DNA of 64,000 bases from Thermococcus onnurineus NA1 (GTDB taxonomy: Archaea; Methanobacteriota_B; Thermococci; Thermococcales; Thermococcaceae), in contig NC_011529.1 of the NCBI RefSeq assembly GCF_000018365.1, positions 434,001 through 498,000 of the forward strand, given 5' to 3'. Positions 1-6,155 of this stretch are shown in pieces. The notes beneath the pieces are model-generated. The model searched no databases. It had not been told where the DNA came from and was given only the letters and a program-made list of their open reading frames with translations. Both the position numbers and the translations under genes were made by a program. Positions within the stretch are counted from its first letter, which is position 1; each line of letters starts with the position of its first letter.

Positions 1-78
1 GGCTTCTTCGAAGTTTCCGGAATCAACAAGCTTGAGGACCGCCTCATAGAGCGCCCGAGAGCGATACCACTCCTGCAT
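1..78 (-). CDS. Hypothetical protein, N-terminal fragment
   Basis: Only the first 26 codons are inside the window; the gene runs off the left edge on the minus strand. The visible start reads MQEWYRSRALYEAVLKLVD and then continues without a stop to the edge. A TATA-like AAGCTTAAAT (minus strand, around 110-120) lies about 35 bases before the ATG, and a weak GTGGGG stretch could serve as ribosome binding site. The short helical start would suit a TPR or HEPN-like protein, but too little is visible to assign a family. Confidence 0.5.
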   Translation of the reverse strand, partial: MQEWYRSRALYEAVLKLVDSGNFEEA

Positions 79-171
79 GATTATCCCCACAATTTTTGGG
101 CTTTGGAGGATTTAAGCTTTCCGCGGCCAAGGTTTATAACCTCCCACGAGAAGTATCTGACAGGTGAGAAA

Positions 172-789
172 ATGAGGAGGACTGCTTTACTGTTGCTTTT
201 CCTCCTGACAGTTTCGCTGCTCTCCTACGCAGTGGCCGAAACCCAGATAGATTCAAACAAAGTTCACTTTTACATGTATGGCATGAGCACCTGTCCGCAC
301 TGCCAGAACATGAAAAAGCTCATCCCAGAAATCTATGGCCCCGAAAGTCTGACCTATTACGAACTCGTGAACAATGAGGAGAACCAGAAGCTCTTCGGCG
401 AGCAGTACAAATACACAGGCATTATGGGAGTTCCTGCGGTAGCAATAACCTACAACGGAACCCTTTACGCTATAATCGAGGGAGAGTTTAACGTCTCGGC
501 GACGCCCGAGATAATAGAGGCTGCCATGGAGAACAACGGGCTTATCCTCTTTGTTGCCGGCCAGGCTTACATCATTAAGAACGAGACAATCATACAGAAG
601 CTCCAGACTATATATGTCGAGCACAGGCTTCCCGAGGCTGATACAACTGAGACTTCAGAGATTACAACTTCCACGCCGTCTGAAGATGAAACCACAAGCA
701 CAAGCGAAAACAACGACAAAGTGTGCGGTCCGGGAATAATGGCCGTTCTCGTGATAGTTCCCATTGTTCTCCTGAGGAGAAGGCGCTGA
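172..789 (+). CDS. Secreted, membrane-anchored thioredoxin/glutaredoxin-like protein with CGP-CTERM tail
   Basis: About 205 residues. It begins with a hydrophobic signal peptide (roughly residues 1-22), followed by a thioredoxin-fold domain with redox motif CPHC near residue 41. A Thr/Ser/Glu-rich linker follows (about 155-182), then a C-terminal CGPG, a hydrophobic stretch and RRRR. That tail is the CGP-CTERM signature of Thermococcaceae surface proteins, so the thioredoxin domain should face the outside. I chose the ATG at 172 because AGGTGAG ends 3 bases upstream and TATA (GTTTATAA, about 132-139) lies about 35 bases before it; the reading frame is open further upstream. The next gene is a CcdA-like carrier, so the pair probably moves reducing equivalents across the membrane. 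Fold and anchor are clear; the substrate is unknown. Confidence 0.85.
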   Translation: MRRTALLLLFLLTVSLLSYAVAETQIDSNKVHFYMYGMSTCPHCQNMKKLIPEIYGPESLTYYELVNNEENQKLFGEQYKYTGIMGVPAVAITYNGTLYAIIEGEFNVSATPEIIEAAMENNGLILFVAGQAYIIKNETIIQKLQTIYVEHRLPEADTTETSEITTSTPSEDETTSTSENNDKVCGPGIMAVLVIVPIVLLRRRR

Positions 790-851
790 CCTTTTGTTCT
801 CAACTTTTTGTTTTAGAAATCCACAAAAAGTTATGGGATGGAGTGACTACC

Positions 852-1580
852 ATGAGGAGTGAAGTAAAGGCGTTGGCTATCATCCTACTAACTTCCTTTG
901 GGATAAGCTCCTTAGCACTCTGGGCACTCGGTTTAACTCACTTCATCCCCCAGTTTTTCACGCTTGCAATGAGCGACTCCATAAACCCGTGCACCTTTGT
1001 CATCTACACCATGCTCCTCATAGCACTCTCCGTTAGAGAGATTTCACGGAGGAGGCTCTACATCGTTGGGGCGTCATTCATAGCGGCCGTATACATCTCA
1101 TACTATCTTCTGGGCGTTGGCCTTCTCTACTTCGCTGGCCGCCTGCCTCTCTGGGCTGCCGGCGTTGCGGCCATAATCTTCGGCCTTTATACTATCGTTA
1201 CTGGATTAATGGAGAGGTCTAGGGTTTTTGGTAAGAGCGGCCTCAGGAAGAAGATATTCAGCAGCGACGCGACACTCTTAGGAGCTTTTACCCTCGGTGT
1301 TATAGTGTCGACGACTCTCCTTCCTTGCTCTGCCGGGAGCTATCTCGTCTATGCGATAATAATCTCAAAGAGCGGAAAAACGCTCGCTTTTCTCCTGCTT
1401 GCGCTCTACAACCTCGTCTTCGTGCTCCCGCTGGTGGTCATACTGTTGGCGATGGGAAGCGTCACAGAGAGCAAGCGCTTCTCCCAGGCGATGGTGAGGC
1501 ACAGCAGGGAGCTGTCCGTGATAGCAGGGATACTGCTCATAGCGATAGGGATCTGGGTTCTCACGGGGGCCTCACTGTAG
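852..1580 (+). CDS. CcdA/DsbD-type transmembrane thiol-disulfide carrier
   Basis: A 242-residue polytopic membrane protein with about six hydrophobic segments. Two cysteines sit in the positions typical of CcdA-family carriers: one in DSINPC (first hydrophobic segment) and one in LPCSAGSYL (about two thirds along). In this family the pair passes electrons from cytoplasmic thioredoxin to extracytoplasmic thiol proteins. Start at ATG 852 follows GGAGTG; upstream open frame lacks these signals. It sits 62 bases after the anchored thioredoxin and converges, with a 9-base overlap, on a cytoplasmic CPYC glutaredoxin. The three together look like a complete relay: cytoplasmic donor, membrane carrier, external acceptor. 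Confidence 0.85.
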   Translation: MRSEVKALAIILLTSFGISSLALWALGLTHFIPQFFTLAMSDSINPCTFVIYTMLLIALSVREISRRRLYIVGASFIAAVYISYYLLGVGLLYFAGRLPLWAAGVAAIIFGLYTIVTGLMERSRVFGKSGLRKKIFSSDATLLGAFTLGVIVSTTLLPCSAGSYLVYAIIISKSGKTLAFLLLALYNLVFVLPLVVILLAMGSVTESKRFSQAMVRHSRELSVIAGILLIAIGIWVLTGASL

Positions 1581-1922
1581 GCCTAGCAGCATCCTTACTT
1601 TTCTCTCGAACTCCCCAAAGTTCGGCACGCCTATAAACTCTACTCTGTTGTTTATCAGTATGGTGGGAGTTCCTAGGATGTTGTGCTCCATAGCCTTTCT
1701 CTGTCCTTCTGGCGTTGCAACACTCAGCTCTCTTGCAACGACGCCGTTATACTTCCTCTCGAGCTCCCTTGCCATCTGGACTGCTATTGGACAGTAGGGA
1801 CAGCCTGGGGCGGTAATAACCTCAATGACGACCTTCGGCCCCTTTGACTTGACCTCTATCATTCCAGTCCTCTTCATCAGCTCGAGCATCTTTTTTCTCC
1901 TGATCATCTCCAGCTCGTCCAT
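1572..1922 (-). CDS. Thioredoxin/glutaredoxin-like protein (CPYC)
   Basis: 116 residues with no signal peptide. An N-terminal charged helix (about 25 residues) precedes a thioredoxin-like fold: a beta strand ending in APGCPYCP at about residue 41, and the cis-proline loop GTPTILI near residue 84. Size and motif match the small archaeal glutaredoxin/thioredoxin proteins. It converges with the CcdA-like gene and its last 9 bases overlap that gene. It may act as the cytoplasmic electron donor to the carrier; that partnership is inferred from position only. Confidence 0.8.
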   Translation of the reverse strand: MDELEMIRRKKMLELMKRTGMIEVKSKGPKVVIEVITAPGCPYCPIAVQMARELERKYNGVVARELSVATPEGQRKAMEHNILGTPTILINNRVEFIGVPNFGEFERKVRMLLGLQ

Positions 1923-1983
1923 GACTCACCCCCCAATAAAGATGTAGAAAAGGGGGCTTAAAAAGAAATTCTTGAAAAAAGCT

Positions 1984-2556
1984 TCAATCAACGGCGTTGA
2001 GGTGAATGAGGAGCAGTATCGCGAATATTACCGCCAGTGCAATGTGAACCTTCTTCCAGTTCCCCAGTATCTTGACGAACTTCTTGGCCATGGTACTGTC
2101 GTGTTTCTTTGCAGCTACTGTTACTTTGCCGTGAATGTAGCGTCCAACAAAGCCGCTGACGTTCAGCAGAACAAGTGTTATGGCCATGCTGAGACCGGTT
2201 ATTCCAGCGAGACCTGAGTAATTATCGCACGAGAAGAAGTGAACGAACACCAAAAGGGTACCTGTTATCGTGAGGGCATGGTGTATCGTAAGTGGATAAA
2301 TCGGCCCAAACACCGTCACGTAAGGCTGCTCAGGCTTTATTTCGAAGCCCCACTCGCTCGTTTTCTTGTGAATTATCAGAAGTTTCCGCTTGGTTAGGGA
2401 GTAATAAACTACTCCAGTAGCAATCATCGCCACACCGACTACGGCGAAGGCGGTGTAGCCAGCCTCGTATTCGTCTTCTTCCCCTTCGTACTCGTCGGCA
2501 AGAACGAGTGGAGCTAAAAGGAGAATTAAAAGAACCAAAGCGAGAGCCCGCTTCAT
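1984..2556 (-). CDS. Membrane protein with paired histidines resembling a b-type cytochrome
   Basis: 190 residues. A signal peptide or signal anchor (1-20) is followed by a short acidic stretch (about 21-31), then about four further hydrophobic segments. His92/His93 and His106 lie on one predicted helix; His171 and His185 on another. Each helix thus has two histidines 14 residues apart, the geometry that holds two hemes b between helices in ferric reductase/cytochrome b membrane domains. Thermococcales generally lack heme synthesis, so actual heme binding is doubtful; metal or quinone-like ligands are alternatives. ATG 2556 follows AGGTGAATCCTG. The gene is 11 bases downstream of the unknown gene at 2568-3383 and probably co-transcribed with it. 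Confidence 0.7.
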   Translation of the reverse strand: MKRALALVLLILLLAPLVLADEYEGEEDEYEAGYTAFAVVGVAMIATGVVYYSLTKRKLLIIHKKTSEWGFEIKPEQPYVTVFGPIYPLTIHHALTITGTLLVFVHFFSCDNYSGLAGITGLSMAITLVLLNVSGFVGRYIHGKVTVAAKKHDSTMAKKFVKILGNWKKVHIALAVIFAILLLIHLNAVD

Positions 2557-2567
2557 CAGGATTCACC

Positions 2568-3383
2568 TCAGAAAGCTCCGCTTCCTAACCCACATATCTT
2601 CGCGAAGGGACAGACGGCACAGTCCTCTGTGTACGGCTTGAGGTATGGCTCACCCTTCACGGCCTTCGTTATCTCCTTGGCTTTTTCCATGGCCTCGTCT
2701 TCTCCTTTAAGAACGAGTGTTACGCTGCCCTCGGCTCCACCGGCACCTCCGGCAGCGATTGGTATTGCCTCAACGTCGGCAAGTATTCTGTATGCCTCAA
2801 CTTCCGTCACTGGGTGAGCATGGGGGATTGGAACCAGAGCCGCGTAGAGGCCTGTACCCCAGTCAAAGGAATATATGCCAGTGAGCTTGGCGCTCTCTTC
2901 GACTGGAGTGGGTACGAACTTCTCCAGGCTTATGGGCGTTATCGTAAAGACTCCTTTGGTTATCGTCCAGCCAAAGGTCTTGCCTATCGTTCCTCCGTCT
3001 GGGGCGGCGGCAAAGACGGCCACATTCCAGTTTACGTCTATCGCATTTCCGCCCTTGATGAAGACGTCCTTCGGCCCCATCTCTTTCAGAGCTTCTATCG
3101 GCTCGCCCTCAAAGGGCTTCCCCTTGTAGAGGACGAGATGCTTCGGCCAGGTATTCTTGGGGGTAACGCACGTTCTGCCTTTGCTTATTGTTCCAACGGT
3201 CCACTTCTCCTTTTCGATTTTCTCCCCGAGAAGTTCCTCGGCTATATAAGCTGCGGTTGTTCCGGTCGCGATGTAGACAAAGCCGTGCTTAAGGGCGTGC
3301 TGGACTTCTTCCATGGCCACTACCGCTTTGGCTATCAACCTTTTGCTCTCGGGTGGAGTGAGGGTTACAAGTGCCCTTTTCAT
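2568..3383 (-). CDS. Conserved hypothetical protein with C-terminal cysteine cluster
   Basis: 271 residues, soluble, with no signal peptide. I do not recognise a characterised family. It starts with MKRALVTLTPPESKRLIAKA, has Gly-rich loops (GGTIGKTFGW, AAGGAGGAEG) suggestive of nucleotide or phosphate binding, and ends with EDCAVCPFAKICGLG. Those three closely spaced cysteines could bind a metal or Fe-S cluster. ATG 3383 is preferred because GGGTGATTCTC precedes it; the open frame extends 8 codons further without a binding site. A TATA-like TTTAATAT lies at about 3412-3422 on the minus strand. It is probably first in an operon with the paired-histidine membrane protein. Confidence 0.7.
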   Translation of the reverse strand: MKRALVTLTPPESKRLIAKAVVAMEEVQHALKHGFVYIATGTTAAYIAEELLGEKIEKEKWTVGTISKGRTCVTPKNTWPKHLVLYKGKPFEGEPIEALKEMGPKDVFIKGGNAIDVNWNVAVFAAAPDGGTIGKTFGWTITKGVFTITPISLEKFVPTPVEESAKLTGIYSFDWGTGLYAALVPIPHAHPVTEVEAYRILADVEAIPIAAGGAGGAEGSVTLVLKGEDEAMEKAKEITKAVKGEPYLKPYTEDCAVCPFAKICGLGSGAF

Positions 3384-3453
3384 GAGAATCACCCAGTTAA
3401 GATACACGTCGAAACATATTAAATGTTGTGTTAGTCTCAGCGTAAACTTTCGG

Positions 3454-3840
3454 CTAACCGAACAGCTCCAGGCAGACCCTGCACTGGGCAGGGTTCAACT
3501 CAGGATCAATTTGAGAGTGGAAAGAACAGACGTAACCTTTGCTCAGCATCTCCAGTGAGATTTGAACTAGCCTTAAGTGGATTTCGTACTCGGTAGGCCT
3601 CTTCTGGATTATCTCCTCGGCGAGCTTTTTGAGGCCATCATCTATGTCTGGGAATTGGGCAACGTCTATTAAAGCCCCCCTGTCCATCCTCAGATATCGA
3701 GAAACGGCAGACTGGGTAATGTGCAAAAGCTCCGCTATCTGTGTCTGCTTGAGTCCCTTCTCCCTGAGTATCTCTACAAGCCTGCGCCTCAGCGAGGGAT
3801 AGACATAGCGTGAAGCAACTTCGAAAGCATTCGTTTTCAT
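3454..3840 (-). CDS. HTH transcriptional regulator with C-terminal Cys/His cluster (COG2522-like)
   Basis: 128 residues. Residues about 16-55 form an XRE/Fis-like helix-turn-helix (KGLKQTQIAELLHITQSAVSRYL). The C-terminus carries YVCSFH and AQCRVCLELF, that is C-x2-H followed by C-x2-C, which could hold a metal or Fe-S cluster and make the protein a redox or NO sensor. TATA (TTAAATAT, minus strand about 3862-3871) is only about 25-30 bases from the ATG, so the transcript is nearly leaderless. The gene is divergent from hcp, and the shared intergenic region holds palindromes that recur in this island. That makes it the best local candidate for the regulator; this is inference. Confidence 0.8.
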   Translation of the reverse strand: MKTNAFEVASRYVYPSLRRRLVEILREKGLKQTQIAELLHITQSAVSRYLRMDRGALIDVAQFPDIDDGLKKLAEEIIQKRPTEYEIHLRLVQISLEMLSKGYVCSFHSQIDPELNPAQCRVCLELFG

Positions 3841-3950
3841 ATACCCTTGTATGACGCACGGAATATTTAAGACTTTTGGTCGAATTTAGGCCAAGCCTTA
3901 GGTTGGATTAAACGGACATTTTCTTTGTCATAACTCGTGGTTCTCTGGAG

Positions 3951-3975
3951 ATTACAATGTAATGACACGTGTCAT
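3951..3975. promoter_or_regulatory. Tandem palindromes ATTACA-A-TGTAAT and ATGACACGTGTCAT
   Basis: Two palindromes share two bases: ATTACA-A-TGTAAT (3951-3963) and the perfect 14-mer ATGACACGTGTCAT (3962-3975). The second has the same arms as the operators at 4154 and 6129. It overlaps a TATA-like element and lies about 120 bases upstream of the HTH regulator and about 190 before hcp, so it may control either one or both. Confidence 0.6.
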
Positions 3976-4153
3976 ATATACTTTGGGTGGGCGAGAAAGT
4001 CGAAAACATCTACTTCAAAAATTAGAACATGATGTAACAGTTAATACAATCATGCGTCCCGAATATTTTCTTTCCAGCTATGTAAATATGGCCTTTTAGG
4101 TTAAGAAACCGCAAACTTTTTATGAAGGTATCTTCATTTATAACTCGAAGTAT

Positions 4154-4167
4154 ATGACAGGTGTCAT
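4154..4167. promoter_or_regulatory. Putative operator ATGACA-GG-TGTCAT at the hcp promoter
   Basis: Perfect 6-base arms with a 2-base centre. It lies about 15 bases after the TATA box and spans the expected transcription start near 4165, a position usual for repressor operators in archaea. Confidence 0.65.
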
Positions 4168-4204
4168 AGGAGGGATCGTGATGAAGTTGTCTGGAGGTGT
4201 TGGG

Positions 4205-5545
4205 ATGCTCTGCAACCAGTGTTCGATGAGCCTAAGTGGTGGCTGTACCGTTAGGGGCGTGTGCGGAAAAGATCCGGACTTGAACTCCCTTCAGGAAGCG
4301 CTGCTCTATGGAATAAAGGGCACCGCCGCCTACTACTACCACGCGCTCGAGGTTGGCTACGACAATCCAGAGATTGGCCACTTCCTTGCCGAGGCCCTAT
4401 ACTCTACCCTGACGAACGTCAACTTCGACAAAAACCGCTTCCTTGGACTCATTCTTGAGAACGGAAGGATTCACCTAGAGGCCATGAAGCTCCTAGACAG
4501 AGCCTATGTGGAGACCTTCGGCAGGCCGGAGCCGGTAGAGGTCCCCACTGGAACTGCTGACGGGCATGGTATATTAGTCACCGGCCACAGCTATAAGGCA
4601 CTCTACGAGCTCCTGAGGCAGATAGAGGAGATGGGACTGCAAGATGAAATTAAGGTGTACACCCACGCAGAAATGTTTCCCGCTCATGCATATCCAGAGC
4701 TGAGGAAGTTCAAGTCGCTCTACGGCAACTGGGGTGGCTCGTGGCTCTATCAGAGGAAGGAGTTCGCGGAGTTTCCAGGGGTCATACTGGGTACGAGCAA
4801 CTGTGTGCAGCAGCCGACAAAGGCCTACGCGGACAGAATATTCACAGTTGGAATAGCCGGCCTTGAGGGAGTTCCTCACATCGAGGACTACAACTTCGAG
4901 CCGCTTATCAAGCGCGCCCTTGAAACACCGAAGATGGAGAAGATAGAGGGAGGAAAGCTCCTCACGGGTTTCCACCACACCAACGTGCTGGCAATGAAGG
5001 ACAAGCTGATAGAGCTGATCCAGGAGGGCAGGATAAGGCACATATTCGTGGTTGGCGGCTGTGACACGCCACACAAGGGCATGAGGTACTACGAGAGGCT
5101 CACCGAGCTGATTCCGGAAGATGCCATAATACTCTCCGCCGCCTGCGGTAAGTTCCGCTACAACGCAAGGAACTACGGCACCATCGACGGAATCCCGCGC
5201 TTCCTCGACTTCGGCCAGTGCAACAACGTCTACTCCATAATCGAGATAGCCGTGGCCCTGGCGAGCGAGCTTGGAACGGACGTGAATTCGCTCCCGGTCA
5301 GCATAGTTCTCAGCTGGATGGAGCAGAAGGCGATAGCCATCCTCTACTCCCTGCTCTACCTCGGAATAAAGGGTATCTACATCGGTCCAAAACCGCCGGA
5401 GTTCCTTACCCCGGCTGTCTTCGAAATCCTGAGGAAGCAGTTTGACCTTAGGCTTATCGGAGACCCAGAAAAGGATCTAAAGGATATGCTCAACAGAGGG
5501 ATAAAGATTGAAGAAGGGGCGGCTCTGGTAGAAGAGCTCGATTAA
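4205..5545 (+). CDS. hcp: Hybrid cluster protein (hydroxylamine reductase family)
   Basis: 446 residues. The N-terminal cysteines C3, C6, C14 and C20 (MLCNQC, GGC, GVCGK) form the cubane site. Hybrid-cluster ligands are visible in GHGILVTGHS, GTSNC, VVGGCDTP, LSAACGK and FGQCNN. The family reduces hydroxylamine in vitro, and in bacteria acts as an NO reductase or S-nitrosylase under nitrosative stress. I prefer ATG 4205 because an ideal GGAGGTG lies 5 bases before it and the protein then begins directly at the first cysteine motif. ATG 4181, after AGGAGGGA, is possible and adds 8 residues. It is flanked by DUF1858, DUF2249 and hemerythrin genes, the usual company of NO-response regulons, and has the palindromic operator at its start site. 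Confidence 0.92.
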   Translation: MLCNQCSMSLSGGCTVRGVCGKDPDLNSLQEALLYGIKGTAAYYYHALEVGYDNPEIGHFLAEALYSTLTNVNFDKNRFLGLILENGRIHLEAMKLLDRAYVETFGRPEPVEVPTGTADGHGILVTGHSYKALYELLRQIEEMGLQDEIKVYTHAEMFPAHAYPELRKFKSLYGNWGGSWLYQRKEFAEFPGVILGTSNCVQQPTKAYADRIFTVGIAGLEGVPHIEDYNFEPLIKRALETPKMEKIEGGKLLTGFHHTNVLAMKDKLIELIQEGRIRHIFVVGGCDTPHKGMRYYERLTELIPEDAIILSAACGKFRYNARNYGTIDGIPRFLDFGQCNNVYSIIEIAVALASELGTDVNSLPVSIVLSWMEQKAIAILYSLLYLGIKGIYIGPKPPEFLTPAVFEILRKQFDLRLIGDPEKDLKDMLNRGIKIEEGAALVEELD

Positions 5546-5796
5546 TCTCTCTTCTCCAGTTTTTTAAGTTCTTCCATCATCTTCTCGAATTTCTCGTCGC
5601 TCATACCGAGAAGCTTTTTGGCTTGCCTAAGGGTCACCGTCCGGGCTAAGGTTTTCCTCATTGCCGGGTTCTGGAGCGGAGAGAAGCCATACTTGACGAG
5701 TATCTCAAGGGATTGAGGATATGCCCTGAGGAGCTTGGCCACGTTGGTGTCTTCTATTATCTCATCCAAGTTATCGTCGCACTCTTTAACTTCCAT
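5542..5796 (-). CDS. DUF1858 domain protein
   Basis: 84 residues matching the small DUF1858 domain (pattern T-N-V-x-LL-x-AYPQSLEILVKYGF, then TLRQAKKLLGMS). An acidic N-terminal extension of about 15 residues precedes it. In bacteria the domain is fused or adjacent to hybrid cluster and ScdA/YtfE-type hemerythrin proteins. It lacks the paired cysteines usual in many bacterial copies. It starts within the end of the DUF2249 gene (40-base overlap), with AAAGGA about 8 bases before the ATG, and converges on hcp with a 4-base overlap. Co-transcription with DUF2249 is likely. Function is unknown. Confidence 0.75.
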   Translation of the reverse strand: MEVKECDDNLDEIIEDTNVAKLLRAYPQSLEILVKYGFSPLQNPAMRKTLARTVTLRQAKKLLGMSDEKFEKMMEELKKLEKRD

Positions 5797-6020
5797 TTAA
5801 ATTCCTTTGAGCTTTCGGTCTTCGTAACTTTGAGGACGAAGAAACCGCCGACTTCTCTAACTTCAATGTTGTATCCTGCCTTCTCTAACTTGGGAATCAG
5901 GTCAACGAAGGGCCTGTCACCTATCGCCTCAAGGATATCACCAACCTTGAGCTTCCCGAAGCTCTCGAGGATCATAACCGCTGGTTGGGGTGGTTTCAAA
6001 CCCCCAACATCGAGCATCAT
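5757..6020 (-). CDS. DUF2249 (TusA-like fold) protein
   Basis: 87 residues. The sequence LDVGGLKPPQPAVMILE, then a DRPFVDLIPKLEKAGYN block and a final beta strand, matches DUF2249, a TusA-like fold without the catalytic cysteine. Such proteins occur with hcp, DUF1858 and hemerythrin genes in bacterial NO-stress loci. No strong ribosome binding site precedes the ATG. A minus-strand TATA (CTTATATG, 6053-6060) lies about 35 bases upstream, and a degenerate copy of the island palindrome sits between TATA and start. The role is unknown. Confidence 0.75.
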   Translation of the reverse strand: MMLDVGGLKPPQPAVMILESFGKLKVGDILEAIGDRPFVDLIPKLEKAGYNIEVREVGGFFVLKVTKTESSKEFKWKLKSATITWMR

Positions 6021-6042
6021 TTTCGCTTACCGTTCGAATGTA

Positions 6043-6056
6043 TGACACTCGACATA
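6043..6056. promoter_or_regulatory. Degenerate operator copy before the DUF2249-DUF1858 operon
   Basis: ATGACA-CT-CGACAT matches the ATGACA-N2-TGTCAT palindrome at 10 of 12 defined positions. It lies directly downstream of the minus-strand TATA box of the DUF2249 gene, the same placement as at hcp and at the DUF438 gene. Confidence 0.5.
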
Positions 6057-6128
6057 TAAGCTTTGCTGGTCAGGATTGTTTAGTTTTCTATGCCCAGATA
6101 TGTCCAGAAATACTTATAAGCGCCACCT

Positions 6129-6142
6129 ATGACATATGTCAT
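6129..6142. promoter_or_regulatory. Putative operator ATGACATATGTCAT at the DUF438 gene promoter
   Basis: Perfect 14-base palindrome placed 9 bases after the TATA element (TACTTATAAG, 6111-6120) and across the expected transcription start. It has the same arms as at hcp and at 3962. Confidence 0.65.
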
Positions 6143-6155
6143 GAAGGTGACTAAG

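Larger units (their letters stand above)
3841..4204. promoter_or_regulatory. Divergent regulatory region between HTH regulator and hcp
   Basis: About 360 bases without a gene. It holds the regulator promoter (minus strand TATA about 3862-3871), half-sites TGTCATA (3926-3932) and ATGAC (3851-3855), a palindrome cluster at 3951-3975, and the hcp TATA (CATTTATAAC, 4135-4144) with the operator at 4154-4167. A second TATA-like CATATATAC (3973-3981) directly overlaps the 3962-3975 palindrome. No coding sequence of useful length follows it before hcp. Confidence 0.65.

Noticed and set aside
4154..4204. Longer Hcp start at ATG 4154
   Set aside because: This ATG lies inside the operator palindrome and close to the expected transcription start; better ribosome binding sites precede 4181 and especially 4205.
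6129..6155. Start of the DUF438 protein at ATG 6129
   Set aside because: The codon is the first half of the operator palindrome and has no ribosome binding site; AAGGTGA fits ATG 6156.
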